Of a DNA stretch of 64,000 bases, positions 21,791-30,700 are shown piece after piece. The notes below the pieces were generated by a model that did not search any database, was not told the origin of the DNA, and was given only the letters and a program-made list of their open reading frames with translations. The DNA is taken from contig MKUP01000033.1 in NCBI GenBank assembly GCA_001898625.1, positions 273,764 through 337,763 on the forward strand, read 5' to 3'. The translations under genes were made by a program, and so were the position numbers. How positions within the stretch are numbered: the first letter of the stretch is position 1; each line of letters begins with the position of its first letter. The DNA is from Burkholderiales bacterium 67-32 (lineage in GTDB: Bacteria; Pseudomonadota; Gammaproteobacteria; Burkholderiales; Burkholderiaceae_B).

Positions 21791-22582
21791 TTACTTTTTC
21801 TGCGCACCCGACGCCGGGGCGGGCGCCGCGGCATCGTCATCGTCGTCGTAGTTGGGCAGCGAGTAGTCCGGCAGGGCGCCTTCCGCGCCATTGGCGCCGC
21901 GGATCAGGCTGGCACGCCGCTGCAGGTAGGCATCCCGGGTAAAGGTATACGGATCCAGCGCGACCTGGTCGAGCAGGTTGCCCACCTCGAGCAGGTTCGC
22001 GCGCGCGTTCACCACCCGCAGGCCGTAGACGCTGTTGCGCACGGGCACGTTGTCGATGTTGCTGACGGCCACCGGATCGGCCAGGAAGTCCACCGCCGTG
22101 CCACCCGCGTCGCGGATGGTGCTGGGTCCCAGCAGCGGCAGCACCAGGTACGGGCCGGAACCGACCCCCCAGACGCCGAGGGTCTGGCCGAAATCGGCCT
22201 TGTTGCGGGGCAGGCCGTTCTGCGTGGCAAGATCGAAGCAGCCGAACACGCCCATCGTGGTGTTCAACAGAACGCGGAAGGTCGTATTGATGCCGTCCGG
22301 CGCGCGGTTCTGCAGGAAGCTGTTGATGGCCGACATCACGTCGCCCACGTTGGCGAACATGTTGCGTACGCAACTGCGTACCGGCGACGGCACCACGTTC
22401 ACATAGCCCTGCGCCACCGGCTTGAGCACGGCACGATCGACCTTGTCGTTGAAGGTGTACATGCTGCGATTGAATCCCTCCAGGGGATCCCGCGGGTCGG
22501 CCGGCCGCCCTTCCGGTGCGGTGGCACAGCCCGCCAGCCCTGCGGCCAGTATCACTGCCAGGATTTTCTTATTCATCTTCAT
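21791..22582 (-). CDS. mlaA: Outer-membrane lipoprotein MlaA (VacJ)
   Basis: A 263-residue lipoprotein: MKMNKKILAVILAAGLAGCA has the lipobox LAGC with Cys19. The MlaA domain shows DPLEGFNRSMYTFNDKVDRA, the INSFLQNR segment, DFGQTLGVWGVGSGPYLVLP and GPSTIRDAGG. It removes misplaced phospholipids from the outer leaflet. It sits inside the mla operon between mlaD and mlaC; in E. coli it is unlinked. The C-terminus is acidic and Ala/Pro rich. Confidence 0.95.
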   Translation of the reverse strand: MKMNKKILAVILAAGLAGCATAPEGRPADPRDPLEGFNRSMYTFNDKVDRAVLKPVAQGYVNVVPSPVRSCVRNMFANVGDVMSAINSFLQNRAPDGINTTFRVLLNTTMGVFGCFDLATQNGLPRNKADFGQTLGVWGVGSGPYLVLPLLGPSTIRDAGGTAVDFLADPVAVSNIDNVPVRNSVYGLRVVNARANLLEVGNLLDQVALDPYTFTRDAYLQRRASLIRGANGAEGALPDYSLPNYDDDDDAAAPAPASGAQKK

Positions 22583-22592
22583 ACACTCGTCG

Positions 22593-23111
22593 TCATTTCG
22601 CGGCGGGTTCTGCCGAGCCCGCGGAACCGCCTTCCGCCGGCTTGCTGTTACCACCTTCGGCGGCCTTGCTATAGAGGAACTGGCTGATCAGATTCTCCAG
22701 CACGACCGCGCTTTGGGTATAGCGAATCTTGTCGCCAGGGGCGAAGTTCTTGTCGTCGCCGCCCGGCTCGATGCCGATGTACTGCTCGCCCAACAGCCCC
22801 GAGGTCAGGATCTTGGCGGACGAATCGGTGGGAAACAGGTAGCGCGCGTCCAGGTCCAGCGTCACCACGCCCTGGAACATCTTGTCGTCGAACGCGATGC
22901 TGGACACCCGCCCCACGACCACACCGGCGCTCTTGACCGCCGCGCGGGGCTTGAGTCCCCCGATGTTGTCGAAATTGGCCGTTACCGCATAGGTCTTGCC
23001 CACCGACAGCACGCCCAGCAGGTTGCCTGCCTTCAGCGCCAGGAAGACCAGGGCGAGGGCGCCCACCAGCACGAATATTCCCACCCAGAGATCGACTTTT
23101 TCTCGCGACAT
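22593..23111 (-). CDS. mlaD: MCE-domain phospholipid transport protein MlaD
   Basis: A 172-residue inner-membrane protein with one N-terminal helix (VDLWVGIFVLVGALALVFLA) and one MCE domain (FDNIGGLKPRAAVKSAGVVV, LTSGLLGEQYIGIEPGG). MlaD forms a hexamer on the MlaE permease. The start at 23111 has GGAGG eight bases upstream. The tail repeats AEGG and Ala/Ser-rich residues without clear structure. Confidence 0.95.
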   Translation of the reverse strand: MSREKVDLWVGIFVLVGALALVFLALKAGNLLGVLSVGKTYAVTANFDNIGGLKPRAAVKSAGVVVGRVSSIAFDDKMFQGVVTLDLDARYLFPTDSSAKILTSGLLGEQYIGIEPGGDDKNFAPGDKIRYTQSAVVLENLISQFLYSKAAEGGNSKPAEGGSAGSAEPAAK

Positions 23112-23198
23112 CTCGTATTCCTCCGGTACCTCGCCCACATGGCGGGTCCCTTAGCCAATTGCTTGCAACGACCGCCCGACGGGCGCCGCGCCATGTGT

Positions 23199-23984
23199 TT
23201 AGTTGCCGAACATCCAGGCGGTCAGCAGGAAGTCCAGGCCCAGCACCGCCAGCGACCCGGCCACGACCGTACGCGTGGTTGCGCGCGACACGCCCTCGGG
23301 CGTGGCCTTGGCGTAATAGCCCTGGTAGAGCGCGATCAGCGTGACCGCCACGCCGAAGACGACGCTCTTGAGCACGCCGTTGCCCACGTCCTTCCAGACA
23401 TCGACACCGTTCTGCATCTGCGACCAGAAAGCGCCGTCGTCCACGCCGATGAGCAGCACGCCCACGCCCCAGCCGCCCAGGATACCGACCGCCGAGAACA
23501 CCGCGGCCAGCAGCGGCATGGCGATGACGCCGCCCCAGAAGCGCGGCGCCAGCACCCGGCGCACCGGATCCACGGCCATGACTTCCATGGCCGACAACTG
23601 CTCGCCCGCCTTCATCAGGCCGATCTCGGCGGTGAGCGAGGTCCCGGCCCGGCCGGCGAACAGCAGCGCGGTCACGACCGGCCCCAGTTCACGCACCAGG
23701 CTGAGCGCCACCAGCAGGCCCAGCGCCTGCTCGGAGCCGTAGCGGTTCAGGGTGTAGTACCCCTGCAACCCCAGCACGAAGCCGACGAACAGGCCCGATA
23801 CGGCGATGATCACCAGCGAATAGTTGCCGATGAAATGGATTTGCTGCACCACCAGCCGCGGACGGCGCAGCGCGGTGCCGCTCTTGAACAGCAATTCGAC
23901 GAAGAACCGGGCAAAGGTGCCCAGGCCGACCAGGGATGCGCGCGTGCCGGCGCCCACCGAGATCAGGAAACGGGTCAGTGCCAT
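23199..23984 (-). CDS. mlaE: Phospholipid ABC transporter permease MlaE
   Basis: A 261-residue MlaE-family permease with five or so helices and the conserved loop [20 protein letters not shown] followed by [20 protein letters not shown]. It forms the inner-membrane channel with MlaF ATPase and MlaD. The start shares a base with the mlaF stop, and about 87 bases separate it from mlaD. Confidence 0.95.
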   Translation of the reverse strand: MALTRFLISVGAGTRASLVGLGTFARFFVELLFKSGTALRRPRLVVQQIHFIGNYSLVIIAVSGLFVGFVLGLQGYYTLNRYGSEQALGLLVALSLVRELGPVVTALLFAGRAGTSLTAEIGLMKAGEQLSAMEVMAVDPVRRVLAPRFWGGVIAMPLLAAVFSAVGILGGWGVGVLLIGVDDGAFWSQMQNGVDVWKDVGNGVLKSVVFGVAVTLIALYQGYYAKATPEGVSRATTRTVVAGSLAVLGLDFLLTAWMFGN

Positions 23985-24826
23985 CAGCGCATCCTCCGCT
24001 GGCGCTCGAGCCAGGCCTGGTAGGCAGGCGTCTCGGGATACTGAAAAGCCACCGGACCGTCGGGTTCGCCGTGGAGAAACTGGTGCACGAACGGGTCCTG
24101 CGACGCGGACAGCTCGGCCGGCGTGCCGCCGGCGACGACGGTGCCGCGCCCCAGCAGATAGACCTGGTCGGTGATGTGGAAGGATTCCTGCACGTCGTGC
24201 GTGATCAATACCGAGGCGCAGCCCAGCCGGTCGGTCATGGTCCGGATCAACTGGGCGGTCACGCCCATGGAGATGGGATCCAGGCCGGCAAAAGGCTCGT
24301 CGTACAGGATCAGCTCGGGCTCCAGCACCACGGCCCGCGCCAGCGCGACCCGGCGCGCCATGCCGCCCGAGATTTCCGAAGTGCGCAGGAAGGCGGCCGC
24401 CTTCAGGCCCACGGCGTCCAGCTTGGACAACACCCGCTCCAGGATTTCCTGTTCGGTCATGGACGTATGCTCGCGTAGCGGAAACGCCACGTTTTCATAA
24501 ACATCCAGGTCCGTGAACAACGCGCCCTGCTGGAACAGCACGCCCATGCGCTTGCGCAGGTCGAACAGGCTGTCGCCCGACGCCTGGCCGATGTCCTCGC
24601 CCAGCACCAGCGCCTTGCCCGCCTGGGGCGGTAACTGGCCCGTGGCCGCGCGCAGCAGCGTGGTCTTGCCCGACCCGGAGCCGCCCATGATGGCCACCAC
24701 CTGCCCGCGGCGGACCTGCATGTCGACGTCCCGCAGGATGACACGGTCGCCATAGCCCACCGACAGGCCGTCGAAGGCTAGCGCCACATCGGTGGAGGAA
24801 TGCGTAGATCGTGCCGAATCAGGCAT
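23984..24826 (-). CDS. mlaF: Phospholipid ABC transporter ATP-binding protein MlaF
   Basis: A 280-residue ATPase: Walker [31 protein letters not shown], signature [14 protein letters not shown], Walker [14 protein letters not shown]. It is the first gene of mlaF-E-D-A-C. In E. coli the STAS protein MlaB binds and activates MlaF; no STAS gene is found in this operon. The C-terminal arm after about residue 240 ([13 protein letters not shown]) is as expected for the family. Confidence 0.95.
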   Translation of the reverse strand: MPDSARSTHSSTDVALAFDGLSVGYGDRVILRDVDMQVRRGQVVAIMGGSGSGKTTLLRAATGQLPPQAGKALVLGEDIGQASGDSLFDLRKRMGVLFQQGALFTDLDVYENVAFPLREHTSMTEQEILERVLSKLDAVGLKAAAFLRTSEISGGMARRVALARAVVLEPELILYDEPFAGLDPISMGVTAQLIRTMTDRLGCASVLITHDVQESFHITDQVYLLGRGTVVAGGTPAELSASQDPFVHQFLHGEPDGPVAFQYPETPAYQAWLERQRRMR

Positions 24827-25224
24827 GTAGAGGCAAGAAGAGTTGAAAAGATAGGCGTTGCTTGCAAAAAACCGGCGGGTTCGAGGGGAATCCAGCGAGG
24901 GATTCTAACAGCAGCACGCCTGGGCACCGTGCTAACCCTTAGGCAGCAACGGGTTTTCTCCCCCGGCTCATGCGCCACGGTTCGCCGACGGCGCATGCTC
25001 ATCCTGTCCATGGCGCGCCGGATCCCGGCCAGCATGGCCCATGGAAGAGTGCAGATTATGAACCACGGCGCCTCGCGCCGGTTTACGTTTTTACAACAAA
25101 CGCCCGGCTCGCCCGTGTATCCACATGAAAACGCCCCGAGGTCCGGCCGGACGATTCGGGGCATGGTGCCACGCTGCTTTTAAGCGATGATTAATATATA
25201 GACTATAGACGCGCTGCCCAGCCG
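24827..25224. other. 398-base intergenic region upstream of mlaF
   Basis: No convincing gene. Overlapping frames on both strands have no family-like sequence and no good ribosome binding sites. On the minus strand TGTTAGAAT (with the box at 24907-24902) is an extended -10-like element that could start mlaF transcription, though no good -35 is seen. A hairpin at 25133-25162 is listed separately. The last 40 bases are AT rich. Confidence 0.5.
25133..25162 (-). terminator. Candidate terminator of the catabolic operon
   Basis: GCCCCGA (25133-25139) pairs with TCGGGGC (25156-25162), and the loop holds a further palindrome GTCCGGCCGGAC. On the minus strand it is followed by GTTTTC, a short T run. 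It lies about 60 bases behind the last catabolic gene. Confidence 0.5.
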
Positions 25225-25938
25225 CTAGCGGGTCGCGGACTGCGTCCGGCCGACACGCCGGAACACGGCGTAGCGGCCTTTACCGAACCAGTCACGCCCG
25301 GCCATCCGCTCGCGCCAAGGCGTCTCCCTGGCCTTGGCGCGGGCAGGTGACGACAGCGCCTCCACCGAAGCCAGATAATGCAAGGCCAGCCGGTTGAAGG
25401 GACGAGGCTCCCCCGCGGTCAGGTGGAAGCGGCGCACCATCAGCCAGTCGCTGCATTCCAGCAACAGCGGCACATGGTCCTGTTCGTACCAGGCGTCGAA
25501 ATCGGCCAGCTCCGCCGGCGGCACGTCGAACATCGCCGCGAACAGCAGCGGTGCATCGAGCGCACCGGCCTGGGCACCGCCCGCCACCGCCGACGTCTCG
25601 CCCAGGTACCGCGTGAAGCCGTGCACCCCGCCCAGCATGCGGCGGGTCAGCTCGCTGGGCTGATTCTTGATGCGATCGTATTCTGGCGTCGCCAGCGCGG
25701 CCATCGACGCCATCTCGTAGACGACCAGATAGTCGTCACTCTCGGTGGCGCGGTACCGGCGCGCGCCGATGAAGCCCGGAGCCGCCATGCGGACCGGAAT
25801 ATGCTCGGTGTCGTACCAGGCGTTGAATTCGTCCTCCCAGGCGGCCTCGGGACGCATCTCGGAGAACAGGATCGCCCCGCCCGCCCCCTTCCGGCCGGTG
25901 TGCAAGGCGTCCTGTTGCGCATGACTGCTGTCGTTCAT
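25225..25938 (-). CDS. Two-lobed dimeric alpha/beta-barrel (EthD/DUF-like) protein
   Basis: A 237-residue cytoplasmic protein of unknown function. It contains two similar halves: FNAWYDTEHIPVRMAAPGF near residue 40 and FDAWYEQDHVPLLLECSDW near 160, each with a W-Y-x-x-x-H pattern typical of small alpha/beta-barrel proteins such as EthD. The second half looks like an internal duplication of the first. The start at 25938 has GAAGGAG upstream. It is the last gene of the catabolic operon, 10 bases from the Bug gene. A role in binding or converting an aromatic intermediate is possible but unproven. Confidence 0.7.
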   Translation of the reverse strand: MNDSSHAQQDALHTGRKGAGGAILFSEMRPEAAWEDEFNAWYDTEHIPVRMAAPGFIGARRYRATESDDYLVVYEMASMAALATPEYDRIKNQPSELTRRMLGGVHGFTRYLGETSAVAGGAQAGALDAPLLFAAMFDVPPAELADFDAWYEQDHVPLLLECSDWLMVRRFHLTAGEPRPFNRLALHYLASVEALSSPARAKARETPWRERMAGRDWFGKGRYAVFRRVGRTQSATR

Positions 25939-25948
25939 CGTCGCTCCT

Positions 25949-26911
25949 TCATTCCAGTGCGAGGTTCTGGGTCTTGATGATCTCGGCATACTTGCGGCTT
26001 TCCGCCGCGAGCAGGGCCGTGAAATCGCCCACGGCCATCGGCTTGGGCTCCAGGCCCCACTCCCTCATCTGCTCGGCAACCCCGGGCGCCTCCAGGATGG
26101 ACGCCAGTTCGCGGTTGAGCCTGTCGACCACCGGGCCCGGCGTGCCAGTGGGCGCCACCAGTCCGAACCAGCCCGTGACGTGGTAGCCGGGTACCGCCGC
26201 GCCGACCGTGCCCACCCCGGGCAGCAGCGACGCGGGGGCGTCGCTCGACACCCCCACGGCACGCAGCTTGCCGCTGGCGATGTGCGGCAGCACCGACGCC
26301 ATGGGGTTGAACATGAATTGCACGTTGCCCGCCAGCAGGTCCGTCATGGCTTGCGAACTACCCTTGTAGGGAACGTTGGCCACGTCGATGTCGGCCATCG
26401 AGGCGAACAGCACGCCCGCCAATCCCTGGGTAGACGTGACGCCGCCGGACGCGAAGTTCAGCTGGCCGGGACGAGCCTTGGCGATGGCGATCAATTCCCG
26501 CACGGATCGGGCCGGTACGCTGGGATGCACGACCAGGGCCAATGGCGCGGTGGCGACCATGCCGACCGCGGCAAAATCGGCCAGCGGCTTGTACGGATGA
26601 TGCTTGATCAGCAGCGGCGTCATCACGAAGGTCGGCGTGACGAGGCCCAGCGTATAGCCGTCGGCCGCCGACTTGGCCACCGCGTTCATCCCTATGGTAT
26701 TGCTGCCGCCGCCGCAATTCTCGACGATCACGCTCTGCTTCAGGCGGTTGCCCAGCTGCAGGGCGACCAGGCGCGTGATCATGTCGGCGCCGCCGCCCGC
26801 TTCGTAGGGCACGATGATGCGAACGGGACGCTCGGGGTAGTCCGCCCACGCGGGCGAGCACGCCAGCAGGCAGCCGGCGGGAAAAACAACCGCGGATCTC
26901 ATGGAAATCAT
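25949..26911 (-). CDS. Bug/TctC-type periplasmic solute receptor
   Basis: A 320-residue receptor of the Bug family, very numerous in Bordetella and relatives. A signal peptide ends near WADYPERP. The usual fingerprints are RIIVPYEAGGGADMITR, VIVENCGGGSNTIGMNAVAK, GYTLGLVTPTFVMTP and VPYKGSSQAMTDLL. Many Bug proteins bind small carboxylic acids. No TctA/TctB membrane genes accompany it, so the partner transporter is unknown. The ATG at 26911 has AGGAG at ten bases; a second ATG at 26902 is possible. Confidence 0.9.
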   Translation of the reverse strand: MISMRSAVVFPAGCLLACSPAWADYPERPVRIIVPYEAGGGADMITRLVALQLGNRLKQSVIVENCGGGSNTIGMNAVAKSAADGYTLGLVTPTFVMTPLLIKHHPYKPLADFAAVGMVATAPLALVVHPSVPARSVRELIAIAKARPGQLNFASGGVTSTQGLAGVLFASMADIDVANVPYKGSSQAMTDLLAGNVQFMFNPMASVLPHIASGKLRAVGVSSDAPASLLPGVGTVGAAVPGYHVTGWFGLVAPTGTPGPVVDRLNRELASILEAPGVAEQMREWGLEPKPMAVGDFTALLAAESRKYAEIIKTQNLALE

Positions 26912-27006
26912 GGTGTCTTGTCTCCTTTCTGGCGGGACGAACGCGAGACGCCGGCCCCACCGGGGGCCGGGTCCAGGGGCTGTCCTCTGTCTTGTTGCCG
27001 GCGCCC

Positions 27007-27441
27007 CTACGGCCGGTAGCCGGTCTGCTCGCGGAAATAACTCAGCGCGGCCTCGGCGCAGGCCTGGTCCTCGATGGCGGTGCCCGAACTGATGCCTATG
27101 CCGCCCACGACCTGCCCATCCACCGTGACCGGCAGGCCGCCGCCGATGACGCAGAAATGGCCGCCATTGGTGACGTGGATGCCGAAGGTCGGTTCGCCCG
27201 GCACGCAGAGCTGGTTGTAGACGTGGGTGCCCTTGCGCGCCGCGGCGCCGGTGAACGCCTTGTCGATCGCGATCGAGATGCTGCTGATCTTGCCGCCGTC
27301 CATGCGGTCGAAGCGGATCAACTGGCCGCTGTCGTCGGTCACGGCGATGCACATCGGAATGCCCATGCGCCGCGCCTCGTCCGCGGCGCCGCGCATCAGG
27401 ATCTCGGCCTCTTCGATGGAAAGCCGCTTGCTGGTCAACAT
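27007..27441 (-). CDS. HbpS/GlcG-like (DUF336) protein
   Basis: A 144-residue protein of the heme-degrading/GlcG family: LSIEEAEILMRGAADEARRM, CIAVTDDSGQLIRFDRMDGG, ISIAIDKAFTGAAARKGTH, and the glycine-rich end VVGGIGISSGTAIEDQACAEA. Such proteins often occur as accessory genes in catabolic clusters, and their role is unclear. A GGGGAGG site precedes the start. It lies six bases from the DapA-like gene and is probably co-transcribed. Confidence 0.88.
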   Translation of the reverse strand: MLTSKRLSIEEAEILMRGAADEARRMGIPMCIAVTDDSGQLIRFDRMDGGKISSISIAIDKAFTGAAARKGTHVYNQLCVPGEPTFGIHVTNGGHFCVIGGGLPVTVDGQVVGGIGISSGTAIEDQACAEAALSYFREQTGYRP

Positions 27442-27446
27442 GGCGC

Positions 27447-28361
27447 CTACCTCCCCTTTGCCAGGTCCGTGGTGCGCAGGTAGCGCTCCAGATCGGCCAG
27501 TGCCTCGCCCCCGATGGCGCGATACGGCGGATAGGGGTCGCCGGCATCGATGCCCAGCACGCGCATCGCGGCCTTCATCGTCGGCGCCAGGCCATATCCC
27601 ATCCATTGGGCCGGAAACAGCGAGAACTGCGCCTGCAGCCTGGCCGCCTCTTCCATGTCACCGGCCACGAACGCCTCCACCACCAGGCGAGCCAGCCGCG
27701 CGGCCGGCGGCGGCAGCGTGACGCCCGAGCCGCCCAATTGCAGCGTGATCAGCAGCATCTGCATGGTGGTGTAGTACTCGGCGTGGCCGGCCACGTCGAT
27801 CTGCTGGATCAATTGCGCGACCCTCAGCAGATTGCGCGAGCTTTCCTTGACGTACTTCACGCCATCGAGCCTGGCCAGTTCCAGCGTCGTGGCCGGCGAG
27901 GGATCGGCGCCTGGCCCCGGGTTCAGGTACAGCACGATGGGCAGGCGCGTTTCACGCGCGACCGATTCGAAATAAGCGATCAGCTCGGCCTGGGTGGGCT
28001 CCCCGCCGAACGGCCTGAGCGGCGCCAGCAACTGCACCGCCTGCGCGCCCAGTTCCTCGGCGAAATGGGCCAGCTCGACCGCCACGCGATACGACGGATG
28101 CGAGACCCCTACCGCCACGGGGCAACGGCCATCGACGAAATCGACGGTCATCCGGATCAGGTCGCGCCGCTCCTCCATCGTGAGATAGTGATACTCCTGC
28201 GCCTCGACGCCGGCGGCGACCACCATGGCCGCGCCGCAGTCCTGCACCACGTAATCCACGCCACGCCTGAGCGCTTCGCGGTCGACCTTCAGGTCGGCGC
28301 CAAAGGGAGTGAGCGGCGGGATGATCAGTCCGGGTCGTTTCAATTCAGTCTCCTTGAGCAT
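27447..28361 (-). CDS. DapA-family Schiff-base lyase/aldolase
   Basis: A 304-residue TIM-barrel protein of the dihydrodipicolinate synthase/N-acetylneuraminate lyase superfamily. The Schiff-base lysine is in GVKYVKESSRN and the conserved tyrosine in LPIVLYLNPGPG. The early phosphate/ligand loop usually reads GTTGE but is AAGVEAQEYH here, so the substrate differs from aspartate semialdehyde. Neighbouring monooxygenase and receptor genes suggest a pyruvate-yielding aldolase or hydratase-aldolase in a degradation pathway. This is inference; biosynthetic DapA is unlikely. Confidence 0.85.
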   Translation of the reverse strand: MLKETELKRPGLIIPPLTPFGADLKVDREALRRGVDYVVQDCGAAMVVAAGVEAQEYHYLTMEERRDLIRMTVDFVDGRCPVAVGVSHPSYRVAVELAHFAEELGAQAVQLLAPLRPFGGEPTQAELIAYFESVARETRLPIVLYLNPGPGADPSPATTLELARLDGVKYVKESSRNLLRVAQLIQQIDVAGHAEYYTTMQMLLITLQLGGSGVTLPPPAARLARLVVEAFVAGDMEEAARLQAQFSLFPAQWMGYGLAPTMKAAMRVLGIDAGDPYPPYRAIGGEALADLERYLRTTDLAKGR

Positions 28362-28370
28362 GGACCGGCA

Positions 28371-29633
28371 TCACAGGACGTAGGACGGCCGCGTGCGCAG
28401 GAATTCGATGTCGAATCCGGCGGCGCGCTTGTATTGCTCGGAAATTTCCTTGAGCTCGGCCTGCGATATCACGTCGTCGATCTTGTTGAAGGGCTTGCCC
28501 TGCGTACGCTCGTACACCACCCGCAGGATGGTGTCGGGCGGCGCGGCGCGGTTCATCCTGACCACCTTGGCCGTGGCCGCCACCCGCACCTCGTCGTATT
28601 CGCGCAGGGCCTCGGTCGTCACGCCCTTGCGCTTGAAGCAACCCGCCATGTAGCGGGCGTCGAGGATGGCCTGGCCCGCGCCGTTCGAGCCCCGCGGATA
28701 CATGGGATGGGCGGCGTCCCCCAGCAGGGTGACGCGGCCGAAGGTCCAGGTCGGGACCGGGTCGCGATCCACCATCGGGAACATCAGGATCGGCTCGGCT
28801 TTCAGCAGCAGCGCCGGCACGTCCAGCCAGTCGAATGTCCAGCTCATATAGGCATCGACGAAGTCTTCGTGCCTGGCGAAGCGATTCCAGTCGTAGCGCT
28901 CCGGCTTGGGACGCTCCAGCGATGCGACGAAGTTCAGCAATTGATTGCCGTCGGCGTCGACCTGTTCGCGTATCGGATAAACCATCAGCTTGCCAACGCT
29001 CATCCAGCCCGCGCGTATGGTGTCCGCGCCGCTCAGGAAAGGCTTGAACGGCGTCACGCCCCGCCAGATGGTGATGCCCGCATACACCGGCTCCCCCTCG
29101 TCGGGTAGGAATTGCCGGCGCACGGCCGACTTGATGCCGTCGCAGCCGACCACGATCCTGGCTCGGGCGGGCGGAAGATCCTGGCCCTGCGGGCCGGTGA
29201 AATAGGCGGTCGCGCCGTCGCCGTCCTGCTCGACGCCCACGCAGCGATGGCCCGTGACGACGGCATCCTGGCCCAGCCGGTCGCGCACCGCCTTCAACAG
29301 CACCTGCTGAACGTCGCCGCGGTGGATGGAGAACTGCGGCCAGTCATAGCCGGCGGCCTCGCCCGCCAGTTCCCGGTAGATGAACTGACCGTGGTGGTTG
29401 TAGTAGGAGGCATCCTTGGTGCGGATGCCCACGCGGTCCAACTCGGGTACCAGGTCCAGCTCGTCCAGTTCGCGCACGGCGTGCGGCAGAAGATTGATGC
29501 CCGCGCCTATGGCCTGGATGTCGGACACCGCTTCATACACCCGGCACGCCACGCCGATCTGGTGCAGGCTCAGCGCCAGCACCAATCCGCCGGTGCCGGC
29601 TCCGATGACGATCACTTCGGTTTCTTTGTTCAT
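28371..29633 (-). CDS. FAD-dependent aromatic-ring monooxygenase (PhzS/salicylate hydroxylase-like)
   Basis: A 420-residue class A flavoprotein monooxygenase. It has the dinucleotide fold VIVIGAGTGGLVLALSLHQI, a DG motif in VVGCDGIKSAVRRQF, and the second FAD motif VTLLGDAAHPMYPRGSNGAG. The MYPRGSNGA form is closer to the PhzS-like group than to p-hydroxybenzoate hydroxylase. It likely hydroxylates an aromatic or heteroaromatic acid using NAD(P)H and oxygen. It is the first gene of the operon, with CGAGGAG before the ATG, and is divergent from a LysR regulator. Confidence 0.9.
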   Translation of the reverse strand: MNKETEVIVIGAGTGGLVLALSLHQIGVACRVYEAVSDIQAIGAGINLLPHAVRELDELDLVPELDRVGIRTKDASYYNHHGQFIYRELAGEAAGYDWPQFSIHRGDVQQVLLKAVRDRLGQDAVVTGHRCVGVEQDGDGATAYFTGPQGQDLPPARARIVVGCDGIKSAVRRQFLPDEGEPVYAGITIWRGVTPFKPFLSGADTIRAGWMSVGKLMVYPIREQVDADGNQLLNFVASLERPKPERYDWNRFARHEDFVDAYMSWTFDWLDVPALLLKAEPILMFPMVDRDPVPTWTFGRVTLLGDAAHPMYPRGSNGAGQAILDARYMAGCFKRKGVTTEALREYDEVRVAATAKVVRMNRAAPPDTILRVVYERTQGKPFNKIDDVISQAELKEISEQYKRAAGFDIEFLRTRPSYVL

Positions 29634-29761
29634 GGCTCCTCGAATCAGTCTGTCTGTATCGCGTTGCCAGACTAATTGATATCCAAAAACCAGAAAAATA
29701 CATATTTCGTCGCTTATTGATATATATAAAATATGCTTTTCGTGGACACCGGAGGGACAAG
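29634..29761. promoter_or_regulatory. Divergent LysR-type control region
   Basis: The 128 bases between the monooxygenase and LysR starts are unusually AT rich for this genome. ATTGATAT occurs twice in the same direction (29675-29682 and 29716-29723), 41 bases or about four helical turns apart, as expected for the two contact sites of a LysR tetramer. Promoter boxes for both directions probably lie in the AT-rich part. Confidence 0.45.
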
Positions 29762-30685
29762 GTGGAATTGAGGCATCTGCGCTACTTCGTGGCGGTGGCC
29801 GAGGAAGAGCACATGACCCGCGCGGCGTCGCGGCTGGCGATCCAGCAGCCGCCGTTGAGCCAGCAGATCCAGGCGCTGGAACAGGAGCTGGGCGTGCAGT
29901 TGTTCGATCGCCGGCCGCGCAGCATCCGGCTCAACGCGGCCGGCAAGCTGTTCCTGAGCGATGCCCGGAAGGTCCTGGCCAACGTGGATGCCGCCGTCCA
30001 GCGCGTGCGGCGCTTCGACCTGGGCGAGGAAGGCAGGATCCGGGTCGGCTTCACCAGCTCGGCGTCACTGCACCAACTGACACCGCGCATCGTGCGCGCC
30101 TTCCGCACCAGCTATCCGCTGATGTTCCTGGAGATAGGCGAAGGCACGACGCACGACCTGCTGCATGCGGTCGAACAGGAACGGCTGGACATCGCTTTCG
30201 TGCGTTCGCCGCTGCCCGCCAATTCGAGCCTGGAAAGCGTGACGCTGGTACGCGAAAACATGGTGGTCGCCCTGCCGTCGAACCACCGGCTGGCGCAGGA
30301 GCCGCGGCAAGGCATCGCGCTGGCCGCGCTGAAGGACGAGGACTTCATCCTGTTCCATCCGCTCAACGGATGGGGCATCAAGGACATGCTGATGGAGGTG
30401 TGCCAGCGCAATGGCTTCGCGCCTCGCGCCGTGGAAGAGGTGCCGCGGCTGATCGCCGCCATCCACCTGGTGGCGGCGGGACTGGGCATCTCTATCGTGC
30501 CGCAGTCGATGCGCTCGATCCAGCCCGACTGCGTGGTCTATCGGCCGCTGGATCCGCCCACGGCGTTCACGGTGCCGCTGGAACTGGCGCACCGCCGCAA
30601 CGTGGACGCAGAAGGAATCCGCCGTTTCCTGGCCATGTCGCTGCAGCTTGCGCAGGCCGACACGGCCAGGGATCCGGCTCAGTGA
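29762..30685 (+). CDS. LysR-family transcriptional regulator of the catabolic cluster
   Basis: A 307-residue LysR protein starting VELRHLRYFVAVAEEEHMTR, with the winged helix-turn-helix ASRLAIQQPPLSQQIQALEQ in the first 60 residues and a CbnR/CatR-like ligand domain (GFTSSASLHQLTPRIVRAFR). The GTG start at 29762 was chosen because GGAGG lies six bases upstream and it gives the family N-terminus; an earlier ATG at 29717 is unlikely. It is divergent from the monooxygenase operon, which it very probably controls in response to the substrate. It converges with gltD. Confidence 0.92.
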   Translation: MELRHLRYFVAVAEEEHMTRAASRLAIQQPPLSQQIQALEQELGVQLFDRRPRSIRLNAAGKLFLSDARKVLANVDAAVQRVRRFDLGEEGRIRVGFTSSASLHQLTPRIVRAFRTSYPLMFLEIGEGTTHDLLHAVEQERLDIAFVRSPLPANSSLESVTLVRENMVVALPSNHRLAQEPRQGIALAALKDEDFILFHPLNGWGIKDMLMEVCQRNGFAPRAVEEVPRLIAAIHLVAAGLGISIVPQSMRSIQPDCVVYRPLDPPTAFTVPLELAHRRNVDAEGIRRFLAMSLQLAQADTARDPAQ

Positions 30686-30700
30686 CGCTGCCCCGCTGAC

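Noticed and set aside
24778..25183. Frames of about 127 codons on both strands upstream of mlaF
   Set aside because: No ribosome binding site or family-like sequence; one overlaps the mlaF start and the other is its mirror.
27447..28361. Biosynthetic DapA (dihydrodipicolinate synthase)
   Set aside because: The usual ligand loop is altered and the gene lies in a catabolic operon with a LysR regulator, so the general superfamily name is used.
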